Shown piece by piece: positions 46,806 to 59,317 of a DNA stretch of 64,000 nt. The stretch comes from Rhipicephalus microplus. Lineage: Eukaryota; Arthropoda; Arachnida; Ixodida; Ixodidae. Within the stretch, counting starts at the first letter, position 1; each line of letters starts with the position of its first letter. The notes under the pieces were generated by a model. It did no database searches, had not been told where the DNA came from, and was given only the letters and a program-made list of their open reading frames with translations. The position numbers and the translations under genes are program-made. Location of the stretch: NCBI RefSeq assembly GCF_043290135.1, contig NC_134705.1, positions 37,947,771-38,011,770 on the forward strand. The letters are read 5' to 3'.

Positions 46806-48308
46806 ATGTTGTTTTCGTGTGCAACTGTAGTTGTGGTTGTGATGAATGACCTTTTTTTATATACACTACATAACAAACATACTCCTTTAGAGTCAAGTGC
46901 ATCTTCGGATCGATTGTAAATGTTTGCATATGCGAGGCCTTATGTTCTATAAGAAATTCCTCAGTGTGCCACGAGGAAATGTGTGTTCAGCAAAAATTTG
47001 TATATCATTATATACAAATCTTAGCCTCGTCTACAACTTTGTGTAGGTTGCCCTTGAGTTGAAAACGAGGAGCGGCAGCAGCTCCCATAAAAGAGCAAGC
47101 ACCTTCCAAGCTCCCCAAGCTCTCTTCGACAGGAACAGCTAAGTCACTGTGTGGCATTGAAAACCATTGCAAGGAGTGCCTTATCAGTACACTGTGCTGC
47201 TCTTTCATCGCAGAACATGCAGTTGACCACTCCAGAGGAACTTCACGCTGTGTATTGTGGGGGCTTCAGTGGTTTTGTTTTGTCCAGCCAGCAGTCAAGA
47301 AATCATGTGTCAGATTCAGCCGAGATGGCTAGAGGGAGTCGGGCAGGCATGTTTGGACATTTGTCTAGCCAAATAGTTCCAATTTTCGCACTGGTCCTGT
47401 TGGAGTTACTGCCACAAATGACAGAAGCTTCGTCACCTCTCTAAATGTACATATGTGTCGGGGAAGATTAGCTGCATTAGTTTTTTCTATAACTGATAGC
47501 TGCCAACAATCTTCATTGTACAGGAGTTTTGTTCCTCACTTATGGGTGCAAAGCCCTCCACAGAAAAAATGTTACACGTCTACTTACAGAAGGCCCCAAG
47601 GCCCTACTTGTAGGTTTTTTCGGCTTGTATCATAAGCACCTCGTTTGGGTGTACATGAACATTTTATAAGCATGCACAGCAAAAAATTTGGGTGGCTGGT
47701 CTTTTCGTGGTTATCATTTTTCTCGCAATATTCTTAAGCATGTTGTGCATTACGTTGTCAATCTGGTTCATGTGCATAGAAGACATCATGCAGTTTCAGG
47801 CTACTTCAAGCACTGTAAGTAGAAAAAGCCAGGAAGCAAGCTATCAATAATTTTTTAACACAGTTGCTTAATCTGATGCATGATACATCACTAAACTTTG
47901 GTGCGTATTCATCAATGTAAGGTCGTCTTAGTGTTATCCAAAATGAAGATGCGAGTCAGCAGATGGAAGCATCTAGTCGGGTAATCAGGGTGAACAGTGG
48001 AAGTGCCTCAGACAAGCTGGCCCATGTTGTGATAGGAGGACCTATTTTTTAGAAGTCACCTTGTCATCCTTGGCGTGTTAGTTTATATGGGGTTAGTATT
48101 TGACATCGTCTTTTGGTGTAGGCGTGTGTGCCTGTCGGAAATGTTTGTCTGAAAAAAAAAACCTATAACGCAGAAGAGTGCAGCCCTTGCTTCCTTTCAA
48201 GTTAGGTTGCGATGATACAAAGTGTTTTCCCGTCGGAGGTTGGGGGTAAGAGAAGCAGGTTGGGGGTAAGAGAAGCAGGAGGTTGAAGGTAAAAGAAAGA
48301 AAAGTAGG

Positions 48309-48395
48309 AAAAAGAAGAAAGAAATGGGGATGCAAAGTAAAAGTAGTCTGCTACACTACTCCTACTTTGCATCCCTCCTTTTCTTCTTTTTTTCC
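48309..48395. repeat. Foldback inverted repeat (copy B)
   Basis: Same hairpin as 7219-7308, still foldable. Just upstream (48237-48290) copy B carries two to three tandem copies of a roughly 20-base unit (core GGTTGGGGGTAAGAGAAGC) where copy A has one. Confidence 0.7.
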
Positions 48396-50688
48396 TTTGT
48401 TTTCTGTTTTCATCTTTTTTGTTACATTTGCATTGTCCCATATAGTGCATGAATCAATGACACATGGCTTTGCTGTAGCAAAGATGCCTATGTGGTGTTG
48501 GATTGAACAGTGCATTGTACTTCATTCAGTTAATTACAGGCTGATCAGTCTAGCAATAAGTGCTACCTGTCTATCACCACACATGATCAAATGAAAAGTT
48601 TGCACTTGGCTCTTAGTATACAGGTATATAGCTTGTGTCTTGGACTACTCAAAATGAATGTTATTTTGCTGCTGTTTATGGTAATGAATTTATCCAACAT
48701 AAAATATCTTGCCTTGTGAGCCTTGTCAGACCTGCCTTTCTTTTTCTTTCCTATGCAGGCATTGTATGTAAGTAAGGCAGTAACAGAGATGTGATAACTT
48801 GAGCTTCGGAAGAATAAATGCTGGCAGTGAGGCAATTCCACATCAAACATCCCAGCCATTTCGCCAACCATCTAAATGTGTTTTGAAAAAAATTATTGTG
48901 CTCGTTTACTGTATTGAAAACAGCAAAGTGCTAAAATCTATCGCAGAGAACAAAATATTAGGCCACCTTGGTGCCTTTTGGACTTTCCAGGATGTCGTCT
49001 GGGTGTTGTTTGTAAAAAGTAAAAAGAAGTATTTCAAAAATACTGCCTCTTCTACACCAAATTTGGTCTAGGTATTAAGTAAAGGTGACTGTGTGTAGTG
49101 CATGAAGCTAAGTAATATTAGTGCAATTTTTTTCCCACAGCAAAAGCAAGGAAACAGCTCTGTTTATATGGCAAGTTATATGAATACACTTTCTTTTAAA
49201 GAATAAATGATTTTTGAAGTTTCCTAATGATGGCTGTTTTCTGCATTTATATACGACAGCTTCCGTTCGGAAGTTTCTATGGCCCTCAATAAGAGACTTC
49301 AAAAATCAATTTCCTAATTGAAACAAAAATTGTAAAGATAACACTTGCCATATAACAAGAATTGTTTATTTGCTTTCAACTTACACATAAAAGTAATTTT
49401 CAATTAGACAAAAACATAGTCCAATTGCATCTTAATGTGGACAAAAACGATCGTATAGTGATGTTTGTAATCTGGACCAAACAGTATTTTTTTCGTGAAA
49501 TATAACTTCTGTGGAGTGAGTATTTGTGGCGCAAATATTCATAGAAAGTGCAGTATTGCCATACAAGAAATGCAAAAGATAAATAGTTTGGCTGAATTTT
49601 TCAAAGCCTATGTAGCGGATAAATTGCACTAATGTTACTCGGCTTCAAATACTTTAAAGAAGCACCTTTACCTAATATGTAGATCAAATTTGATATGGCA
49701 AGAAAAAGCGGTACTTTTAAATTTTTCTCACAAATAACACCCGCACCACACTCTGCGAAATTTTTAAGGTACCCTAGTGACCACTACTTTTTCTCTTCAA
49801 AATATTTCTGCAAATAACTATTTTCAAAAGAGTAAATTAGCATCATTTTTAAAACTATATATTTGTGATGGTCGCCAGGCAGTATGGTTTGGATGTTTGG
49901 TGTAGAATAGCCCAGTGGGAAGAACAACAAATGTCTGAGCATCCTTTGACGCTCAGGCAATTTCGAAAGCATTTGTTTGTTAGCAGCTATTCAATTAAGC
50001 CCTTGACTTCATGCTTAGGCCCAGAAACAAAACAGAAGTAACCAAAGCAGTCCTAAGAGTCATGCAGTCTCACTGTTCCAAGGCTTGTGGAGCCTAATTT
50101 AGTGCAAGTTCACCATTTTTAAAAAATTCAGATTCAACCAACAGGTTTAGGAGGCACAGTGCATTTTCAGCTAAATTGTTTCACATCAGTTACTTAGATA
50201 AAAAAGCGGCAAGTAGAGGTAAATATACCATTTTAAAGGCATTGTAGGTAATAACAAAAAGGTCTGCTTTCTTATTTTGTGTGGTGCTTTGCCTGAACGC
50301 TGTGCTTTTTGTGGTATAAAACATTGTCTAGTGAACATAGGCCTTAAAAACTAACATTAGCCATGTTGAGGTCAATTTCTTAGTTATAGTCATAATAGCC
50401 ATATTAAAAATTATGACTTCAAACTTGATTGTTCTTTTGAAGATTTTTTCTTGCATAACGATATTTCAGAGTCTTAGTCAATTTTGTTAAAAGAAAACGT
50501 GATGTCATAATAACGTCACTTTTTATAGAGTCGTTCAGTTGTACCTTACCTTTTACATTCCTAATAGAGCAGTTATTTTCAATATCGGTATTCAAAATAA
50601 AATGAGCATGCTGTATGTAGTAAGGTGTAAGCACCTACAGATAGCACATGCACCCAACGTTTCTGTTGGCAGTGTATTTCTGTTATTC

Positions 50689-50885
50689 TTGATTGATATG
50701 TGGGGTTTCGCGTCCCAAAACCACTATATGATTATGAGAAACGCCGTAGTGAAGGTCTCTGGAAATTTCGACTACTTGGGGCTCTTTAACGTGCACCCAA
50801 ATCTGAGCACACGTACCTACAGCACTTCTGCTTCCATCGGAAATGCAGCCGGGATTCGATATCGCGACCTGCGGGTCAGCAGCCG
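50689..50885 (-). mobile_element. tRNA-derived SINE, 5'-truncated (copy B)
   Basis: Ortholog, by segmental duplication, of the SINE at 9599-9797. It has the same truncation point and same flanks. Confidence 0.85.
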
Positions 50886-52112
50886 AATTTCTGTTACTCT
50901 TGCTCCCTATTTCTGTGCAGTTCCGTTATAGTTGTCTGGTTTGCACAGATTTTTAATGGCACCTGCCTGATGCCACTTGCTTTCATGGTAATTTTAACCT
51001 TCATAATTTGCATAGGTTTACCTCTCGAAATTGTTCAAGATGCCAATTTCGTGCACAAACTGTATAGTATAAAGGCAGCAGATGTACATGTACACACTAT
51101 TAAATGTACATTGAGAGCTTTCACTGGTAGTTCCTAAAGTTTTACTGTGCAGGAAGCATTTAAATCATAATTTTAAAGGACATATCAATAGTATATTTCT
51201 ACCATTGAAAATCGTGACAACATAGTTATTTTCACTGTGATAAGCATGCTGTTTTTTTAATGTGGCAGAACCAATTTATACACTTATTTCTTCTATTATT
51301 CACATATGCATAACATGAAGGATTGTGTGCCTTACATTTTCAGTTTCATCCTGTGTGTTATATTTCTTCTGCATGTGAACTAAGGTGCTAACATGTGTCT
51401 CTGACAATATTTGTGCCAATTATTTACGTTTCCAGGTGCCTCTGAAGGCCACATAAGTTCTATGGCAGTGACCTTCCAAATCTAGAGTGGTGCCGGAGCC
51501 TCAAGCAGCATTTAGCCGATCTCCACAAGGCGTTCACGAGATAAACACAGGGCCACACTTTCACAGTCCTATGATTATTATTTATGTTTAAAGATTTCAT
51601 TCCAAAATTGCTGTTACATTGTGTTATTGCCACCATCCTGTGGCTTAGGTGGAGCTCGTGAAACTATGGTGTAGTCACCCCATTTGTGTATTATCAACAC
51701 TGCAATGTTGCTATTCACAACTGGAGCATACAGACAAATAAAAAAATATATTGATTGTAGCAGGGCTGATGTGTATAATAATGCTTCTCTATTGCAAATA
51801 ATAACTTTATAAGTTCTTTAGGTCTTGCATAGAACACTGCAATAATGTGTTGCAATGTAACCACCATTTATGATCGCTAACATGTTAATTTAGTAGCTTT
51901 GTAATGTATTTTATTTAAAAGATAATTTTGCTTCCGCATCACGACAATTAGAAAGATGCCGATGATTCAATCCCTCATCATGCATATTCCAGAAATATTG
52001 TGGTTTGTACACAGTATTGCCTGTACTCAAGATGTGGACGTCTATTCAATTTACACATTATAATGCTTTGCACTAGATTCGGACGTAACCTGCACACCTT
52101 TCAGTTTTTCTG

Positions 52113-52232
52113 CATGATACGTCTTTCCATAAAATGCGGAGTCCGCATCATACGTCTCTCCATAAAATGCGGAGTCCGCATCATACGTCTTTTCATAAAA
52201 TGCGGAGTCCGCATCATACGTCTTCCATATTT
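52113..52232. repeat. 33-bp minisatellite, palindromic core
   Basis: Units start CATSATACGTC at 52113, 52146, 52179 and 52212 (partial), exactly 33 bases apart. Each has ATGCGGAGTCCGCAT, a palindrome-like core. It aligns with the 46-bp units at 11222-11418 if 13 bases are lost. Because 33 is a multiple of three the array is open in some frames, but it is not a gene. Confidence 0.9.
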
Positions 52233-52267
52233 CAACAATTCCGTACTTGAGGTTTCCGCATCATGCG

Positions 52268-52285
52268 GGACGTTTCAGTAGGGAT
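52268..52285 (-). repeat. Terminal motif of minisatellite-bearing repeat
   Basis: GGGACGTTTCAGTAGGGA follows the 33-bp array, as the near-identical motif follows the 46-bp array in copy A. Flanking bases beyond it differ between the copies, suggesting an element end. Confidence 0.5.
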
Positions 52286-54267
52286 GGCAGCAAAAATAAT
52301 ATGCTTTATTGACCTGGTATGAATAACAGAGTTTCTTCGAAGCTCCTTTTTATTTTAAAAGATTCAAATGCATTCATTGAAATAGCACCTACAAAAATGC
52401 AAACAAGTTTCTACTGCAGAAATACGTCTTTAGCAACACTCTAAGGGGCGACTTTGCGAGTTTAAAAATCCAACAACACTTCACAGCAAAGCAAAATTGT
52501 AGCAATACTTTATTACTACTAATAATAATAATTGAGACCATAAAATACATGGTGTTCATATTTATAACATACAATAATAATGAAAAAGTTGTTAAAAGCA
52601 TAAAACATCTCGTCATGTACACAAAACATAAGATTAAACTAGGCAGACTGAGTGACAGAGCTAATGTCATCTTTTATCAATTATGTATATGAATGAAATT
52701 GTGTGAAGGTTGCAAAACCACTTCAAGCGACACTAAAGTGCGACAGCAAGTCATTTTTGATAGATTAACTTTTCTCCAACAACTGTCTAGTGTTTTCAAT
52801 TTCACCATCGTTATTTTATTCATACAAAAATAAATCAAGATAAAAGTAATATTTTTAAATATCTAGTAAGAATCTCCAAACATGAAATGACAAATGGAGA
52901 AGTATTTGGCTGGGCAAAATTGACGCTTTTAACCAGATTGGGTACAACAATCGAGACTGCATCAAGGGCAAGCGTCATCGTTTCCCTGGGAATTCACACT
53001 TCAGCAGCATTGATAATATGGACGTAGTCTCTCAGAATCAAATAGGGCTTGAAGTGCAACTCACACACTGCACAACTGGCGTCAAGTGGCCTGTCAAGTC
53101 AATGAAGGTTCCTCCCAAAAAGTGTTCAATCTTCATGTTTTGGGGCCTTAAAAATTATAACTTGCGAATTTGTTGCGCATGCGGGTATCCCGTTGTGCTA
53201 CCAGGCGCGCAAGAATGATCTAGACGCTGCTTTTTAGTCATTTTACAAGAAAAGCGAGATGGTAGCCATACCGCACAGTCACGCAAGGCAAACAAAGCAA
53301 CCAAACTGGAAGATTGGTCGATGGCAGTGCCACCACTACTTTCTCCGCAAACGTGGGCAGCTGCAAGCAAGGGGAGAGCATGCCGGTCACGCCACGCAAA
53401 AGTACTAGTACACTCTAACGTACGTGCACATATAAGCCCGACTTGTCTAGCAGATGACGCACGGAGCAATCCACACTTGCGCGCTTGAACCAGTTTCCGC
53501 CAGGCAGCGACTATGCTCGATATCGACGCTGGTATCAGCTTACCGCTTGTGGTGTTGCTAATATCAACTTTCCTATTGGCGTCGTTGGGAATATGTTACC
53601 AACTGGTTCTATGAAACATATGCGGACGCTTAACGTATGTATGTGCGTGGACTTGTACAGTCGCGCGCAATATGATGGTTATCGCATGAGCATTGATCTG
53701 CCTGACTTTCCAGAGTCCTATAACGACAAGTTTCGGAATTGCGAAAATCAAGAATGTGCGTTTTTCTCTCCTCAGTTGGTTGTTCCGTGCTATAAAATTC
53801 GCCCCTAGAACGAACTATAAACCTTTTTTTTTATTTTGAGCATTCAATTTGTTGCGATCGAGCGCATTTCTAGTGGGCTCCTATTTTCACAGGTAATTAC
53901 GAAATTACTGGGAAAGATGAGTTAAACCTGCTGCTTGGCACTGCTTCATTTATTAAGTGTGCTAAGACGAGAATATTGCAGCTGAAGGAACATCAAAAGG
54001 TGTGAGTGAAGCTTGCGTGATACTACCCACTTTAATAAAGAGTATTTTGGGGCATGGTGCCGTTCTAGCTCTATGTCGACGCTCGCGCAACAACTTTCAA
54101 ATCGTGCCACTGTAAATATCTGTAGCGCCACTTCGTAGCGTTTAGCTCAATTGAGCTAAACCGTAAGTCCGCGCACCTCGTATAACATCGATTACCAAGG
54201 TACGTGGGATCTGCCGAATTTTTCGATGTTACAGAAAACAAAGCAGTGGGCCACTTGCATTAGTGGC
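52286..54267. other. Unique region without recognised gene
   Basis: No domain recognised. A 107-codon frame at 53485-53808 starts at TTG, has a Cys- and Tyr-rich composition and no known motif. About 53150-53560 is more GC-rich. Nothing else supportable. Confidence 0.4.
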
Positions 54268-54640
54268 GCTAAGGTTGATGGATGGATGAATAAAAAAACA
54301 ACTTTATTATGTCTCAAGGCAGTGTTCAATCGCCATCAGAAAATGTTGACGGCAACCTGTGGGGCCCACCCCATAACTCTTTTCTCGACCACTGTTTCCT
54401 GGCTGGTCAACACGCCCTTCTAGTGCTCGAGGGAGGCCTCATGTATATTATCCACCGGTGGCGGCCCAATGCTGCATTTACACACTATGTTGTCATATGT
54501 TGCCGCTACCTTGCACCATTTGCATTGCGGCTTTATCTCCTCTGGGAGTATTTTGCTCAAGGCGTTTGGGCGCGGAAAAGATTGCGCCTGCAGTTTAATC
54601 CAGACACATTCCTGGGCCTTAGTCACCCGCTTGTGTGAGG
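54268..54640 (-). mobile_element. LINE 3'-end fragment with CCHC-type tail
   Basis: Minus strand. CKWCKVAATYDNIVCKC near 54500-54550 resembles the C-x2-C-x8-H-x4-C knuckle at the C-terminus of I/R1-like LINE ORF2 proteins, with the His position changed. It is followed by IGPPPVDNIHEASLEH and a stop at 54420-54422, past which ORF2-like sequence continues. The 3' end has AATAAAG and an (ATCC)n-type tail at 54276-54290. 5'-truncated and dead. Confidence 0.6.
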
Positions 54641-54815
54641 GCCGAATAAAGCCTCTGCTCTATCTTTATGATTGGTGATGTCGTGACACGACACCGGCCC
54701 ATCTCTCGCGCTCACTCTCGGAACGAGTGGCTCACCTGCCCGGCGGACGAAAATGCTAGTATTCATGAGAGGTGCCTCGTTCCCGTGGTTTCGAGAGAAT
54801 GCTGGTACTAACCAC

Positions 54816-55017
54816 AGGTCGCGGGATAGAATCACGGCTGCGGTGGCTGCATTTTCGATGGAGGCGGAAATACCGTAGGCCCGTGGGCTCAGTCTGGGTG
54901 CACGTTAAAGAACCCCAAGTGGTCAAAATTGTCGGAGCCATCTACTCTCGGTGCATTTCATAATCACACGGTGGTTTTCGGACCTTAAATACCACATATC
55001 AGTGAATAAATCAATCA
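54816..55017 (+). mobile_element. tRNA-derived SINE, 5'-damaged and diverged
   Basis: Retains CAGGTCGCGGG, a damaged B box (ATAGAATCACGG), GATGGAGGCGGAAAT, TTAAAGAACCCCAAGTGG and an AATCAATCAATAAATCA tail. The A-box half is missing. It is the most diverged SINE here. Confidence 0.8.
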
Positions 55018-55029
55018 ATAAATCAGTGC

Positions 55030-55636
55030 TAGAACCATTTCTAGTTATCGAATTTCTCGTCCTGTGGAAAGCAATCCGTGCTACTCAAAGCATCTTGTCG
55101 AGCACTAATGTTGTTCTTGTACAGCTATCTCTGCCCGGCTGCTCACGACAAATTTTTGCATCGTGTCATCAATACCTTCCCCCGTCGCATGCCTTCTGTT
55201 CGACTGACGTGAACTGACCTGGCATTACTGACACAGCTGCTGCGTGAGCATGCGGATGACGTGCCTTCCTCTAGGAGAAACCTACAAGAACGTGGACGCC
55301 AGCAGCTTGAGATCATTGGAAAACGATTCGTGCTACTCAAACTGACTTGACGAGCACTAATGTTGTTGTTCTTGCTACAGCTATCTCTGCCCAACTGCTG
55401 ACGACAATTCTCTGAATCGTTGCATCGATACCTTCTCCCGTCGCATGCCTGCTGTTCGACTGATGTGGACTGACCGGGCATGACTGACTGAGCAGATGCG
55501 TGAGTATGCGGTTGACGTCGCTTCCTCTAAGAGAAACCTGAATAAACGTGGACGCTAGCGGCTTGGGACCATTGTAAAGCGATTCGTGATACTCAAAGCA
55601 TCTTGACGAGCACTAATGTTGTTCTTCTTGCTACAG
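55030..55636 (+). promoter_or_regulatory. Tandem 5' monomers of the third LINE (about 254 bp)
   Basis: CGTGMTACTCAAA starts units at 55077, 55329 and 55585 (periods 252 and 256). Inside each are AGCACTAATGTTGTT, CTATCTCTGCCC, GTCGCATGCC and AACGTGGACGC. The last unit is cut after GCTACAG at 55636, 126 bases before the ORF1 ATG. The position parallels the 261-bp monomers of the other LINE, whose last unit also ends in CTACAG. Confidence 0.75.
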
Positions 55637-55761
55637 GCAGGTGACCGTATGCCACTTTGTTTCTGCATTTCGAGTAGTTTCAGGTCAGTTTACAAGTTAT
55701 ATTTCTGTTCGTTTTCTTTTCCTGCGTGTGTTGTTCCTGCAGCTTCTTGCTGAGGTGCATT

Positions 55762-56112
55762 ATGCCTTCTAACGTACAGGTTATCAAGGAGATAAACACA
55801 CTGAAGGACGACATGACCAGACAGATAAAGAAGTTGCACGATGAACTAAGGATAGTTTGTGTTCTGGTTGACAACAGGGCTAGCGCTTATGAGGCAAAAG
55901 TAAGTGAACTCACGAAGAGTGTGAAATATTTGATTGATCAGTATGAGGGCATTTCAGCGAAGCTTGACTCGGTTTTCATCGAGAATAATCTGCTAAAAGA
56001 TCAAAACGATGCTCTGATCTCGAACAACAATAAAGTGACAAAGCAAGTGGAACAGCTGGAGCAATACTCTCGTTTTAACAATATGGATATCAGAGTGGTA
56101 CCAAACGCTTAA
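55762..56112 (+). pseudogene. LINE ORF1, truncated by a stop
   Basis: ATG at 55762. 116 codons: a coiled coil (about 10-105) ending NNKVTKQVEQLEQYSR, then FNNMDIRVVP, the start of the RRM-like domain, then TAA at 56110-56112. The domain remnant continues out of frame to about 56450 (DIDAVRRIP, VFVDGSVCG). It is closely parallel to the ORF1 at 38616. Confidence 0.7.
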
Positions 56113-56619
56113 GATGAAAACTTTATCGTATTACTGTGTAGAATCGCATTACAGTGAACTGTCAAGTTTCCCCATCAGATATTGACGCGGTCCGCAGGAT
56201 TCCCACACTAAATAACCCGAAAGCAAATAACATTGTAGTCCGTTTGCTTTCCTCAAACAAAAAACACTTCAAATGAAAGTTCGTAAAGCAAGGCTCACTA
56301 CAAAGGGGCTTGGTTTATGCAGTGAGCCACTAACGTCTACTTCAATGACCATTTAAGTCCTCAAAACAGAGCCATTTTTTGTGCAGTCTTGTAGCTTTAA
56401 AAAGCAAATGATTAGCGATTTTTGTGGACGGATCAGTGTGTGGTAAAAGCCCATCGTTATGCATCAAGTGCCGTACACAAATTCAAGCCAATGGAAGACC
56501 TTCGTATATTTACGAATGGTCATACTGAGTAAATATGGTCACTGCTCGACATGTCTGCTTGCTTGACTTCACTCGAGTAAATTAAGTATCAAATCCCGCA
56601 ATCCCCAGGTTTCTCTCTT

Positions 56620-57108
56620 TTGCACTTAAGCAATCGTAGTCTACAATGTCATTATGATGAATTTTGCCACCTATGTGTCACCTTGCAACAATCGTTCATC
56701 ATTGGTTTATCTGAAACTTTGCACAGAGATTCATTTTGTGTTCACTACATTATCCCGGGTTACAACCTTCTGTTAAAAAGCCGGCAATCCACAACAGACA
56801 CTTCTTTGAACGGAGGGGTAGCTCTATACGCGAAAGACAACATCAAGTACAAAGTACGATGGGACCTATGCTTTACAACAGAATGGTGTGAATCACTTTT
56901 TATAGATATTGCCCCTATTTCCACATCAATTAGTTGTGTACCTCTTAAGACCAAATATAATAATGTAGGCATAATATACAGATCCCCCCGAAACAGGAGG
57001 GAAGGTTTCCTTCAAGCACTACAGTTGTTTTCAGAAGAACATGGTCACATGAACATGGTCACTACATGGTCACATAAGCAGCACTTGCACTATAATGTCC
57101 GGGGGTAG
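56620..57108 (+). pseudogene. LINE endonuclease remnant
   Basis: IIGLSETLH (catalytic Glu), GGVALYAKDNIKYKVR, LFIDIAPIS and NVGIIYRSPRN are typical APE endonuclease blocks. The GDFN and SDH blocks are missing after a deletion: sequence passes at about 57065 into unrelated frames. Inactive. Confidence 0.7.
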
Positions 57109-57257
57109 GAAAGGTTTTAAAAGAAAGCCATTGATTACCCGAGACCACTTAAAGTCAATAAACCATAAAATTATTCTACATAAAAACTTAATCTTCATCC
57201 TTATAAATTAGACTTGAAAATTAGATACAAATTATATAAAAACCTCTAAAAGAATTA

Positions 57258-59061
57258 TTGCATATTGCGAAGGCCGATTATTATCATTCACAAGTTTTTT
57301 GTGCCGTTATTAATAATGCTAAAATATCGAAAGCTTTGAATTCCGCACTGAATAACGTAACACATCAAAGTACTTCGATAGCTAATACTGATGGTAGCAC
57401 TGTTATAAAGGATTCATATGGTCTGGCAGAAAAATTTAATAGGTATTGCAGTGACGTCAAAACAGAGCTTACCTCAAAACAAAATTCTGCAAACTTTCAA
57501 CAGAATGATGATTTACCTATAATTGAGCATCAAAGCGGCTCCTTTTATGTGGCACCTACTGAACTGAGACTACTGAGGTACGAAGTGCTGTTCTAACTTG
57601 AAATATTACAAATTATGTTGGACATGATGACTTACCTGTTGCCCTGTTGAAACACTCAGTACATTTTATTGCAGAACCCTTGTCCAACATAACAAACACA
57701 GCGTTTTCCTCCGGTGTTTTTCCAACAGCCTTGAAAGTTGACAAAGTAATACCGGTATTTAAAAAAACTGCTCGTCGAGAATTACTTGCCCATTAGTTTG
57801 CTTTCACCTCTATCTAAGTAAATCGAGAAATTACTTCTTAAGCGAATCAGCTTTTATTTTGAAACCAACAGAATGTTATCAAGCGCGCAATATGTCCACC
57901 TTAAAGCAAAAGTACAGAACTGGCGTTGCTTACCTTAACAGAAAACATTAGTCAAAATATTGAAAATAAGCTTCTCACTATGAGCATCTTTATAGACTTG
58001 ACCATAGCATTGATGTTATAATCACAAGCAACTGCTATCAAAACTAGAGGGCTATGGTATTCGAGGCCCTCCTAATAGGCTAATAGAAAGCTATCTCACG
58101 AATACGCAACAGTATGTGTACATCAATGAACAAAATTTTCATAAAAAACCCCGAAAGGTCAGGTTTCCCGCAGGGATCAATATTAGGACCCTTTTTGTCG
58201 ATTGTCTTCATAAATGATCCCCCATTGTACATACAGGAAGAATGTGTCCTATACGCAGATGACACAAATATCTTCATAGCGGCTAAGAGTGAGAAAGATC
58301 AATATCAAAAAGCTAATCGCATTCTTAACAGGCTCTCTTACTGCTTACACAAAAATAAATTTTTTCCAAAACTTTTTAAAAAAAGTTTTAATTTTCTCTG
58401 CCAAAGTTGCGCCACTGAGAAACGACGGAAAATTGCTTTACAATCAAGTTTCTCTCAAAAACGTCAGTTGAACGAAATTCTTAGGCTTAGTCTAATATAA
58501 ACATCTGACGTGGCACAGTCATGTGCAAGATGTAACTAGGAAGATATAGAAAATTATGCCAGTATTTTATAGGCTAGGATATCTGTTTTCACTACGCACC
58601 ATTCTGATTCTCTACCGAAGTTTTGTTGAATGACATGTGTCATATTGCATTTCAGTCTACGGTCTCGCATATCCAGCGACATTACAGCCTATTCAGGTAG
58701 CTCAAAATACTGTTTTGCGAATAATTTTTTTGCCGGTGAACTGAATCTATATTTTTTGCTTATCTCTTATTGATTATTTTCCCGCTGCTTAATAGCATTC
58801 TTTTCCACATAGCTATTCTTACGTAAAAATTTTTGAGAAATGTTATACAAAGTCGTCAGTTCAATTTCATCAACACGTAACGCATCATCCAACACGTTCC
58901 TCTTCATTAACACTGTTAAAATTATCACGAGGACGCACAAACTATGCGGCATTCTGTTTTATGAACGGTGCAGCCAATCTTCAGAATACCCTTCCTACAG
59001 AAATCAATTCATCGTCCATTCAGCATTTTTGTAGCTCACTGCGCCAGTACTTCCTCTACAA
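57258..59061 (+). pseudogene. LINE reverse transcriptase remnant
   Basis: Linker piece 57258-57596, then RT blocks in several frames: YLPISLLSPLSK (57785-57822), LLSKLEGYGIRGPPNRLIESYLT (58035-58103), FPQGSILGPFLSIVFIND (58160-58215) and VLYADDTNIF (58246-58275), where the catalytic Asp pair survives. The C-terminal tail ends HFCSSLRQYFLYN-like near 59061. At least six frame breaks. Confidence 0.75.
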
Positions 59062-59238
59062 TTAAAAAAAGACAAAACTTTGTTTGCTTTTGATTTGTCG
59101 TACCACTTAGCATTTTGTTGTTTTCTTTTGTTCTTATATTATTTTCTTTTATGTTGTGAATAGTTTCCTTCTACTCACTGTATAACGATTTCTTTTGTTT
59201 CGCATACACTTGTGTATAGAATATTTTTATAGGTTTTT

Positions 59239-59240
<2 letters not shown>

Positions 59241-59280
<40 letters not shown>
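59241..59280. repeat. (TA)20 microsatellite
   Basis: Uninterrupted TA run exactly between the LINE 3' UTR and the 3' end of the Penelope-like element. Confidence 0.97.
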
Positions 59281-59282
<2 letters not shown>

Positions 59283-59317
59283 TCAAGTAGATCCTCCAAG
59301 AGAACGGTAACAACGGA

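Larger units (their letters stand above)
28015..52285 (+). repeat. Segmental duplication, copy B, split by insertions
   Basis: Direct copy of 1-11420. Three blocks are absent from copy A: a minus-strand LINE at 30517-34390, a plus-strand LINE with nested elements at 34670-42918, and about 885 bases at 45921-46805. Without these the copy is about the length of copy A. Because copy A has empty sites where the two LINEs sit, these insertions postdate the duplication or segregated independently. The left border is not visible, because copy A is cut by the window start. Confidence 0.9.
55030..59240 (+). mobile_element. CR1/Jockey-like LINE, heavily decayed
   Basis: Monomer array, ORF1 (55762-56112), endonuclease remnants (56620-57108), RT remnants (57258-58500), C-terminal remnants to about 59061, then an AT-rich 3' UTR up to a (TA)n run at 59241. 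It belongs to the same broad clade as the LINE at 34670-42918, judged by ORF1 layout, but is far more degraded. Confidence 0.75.

Noticed and set aside
52000..52281. Open frame with an 11-residue repeat (MIRLSIKCGVR)
   Set aside because: It is the 33-bp minisatellite read in frame. The repeat length is divisible by three, so frames stay open without coding.
53485..53808. 107-codon plus-strand frame
   Set aside because: Starts at TTG, no known motif, no neighbouring gene signals.
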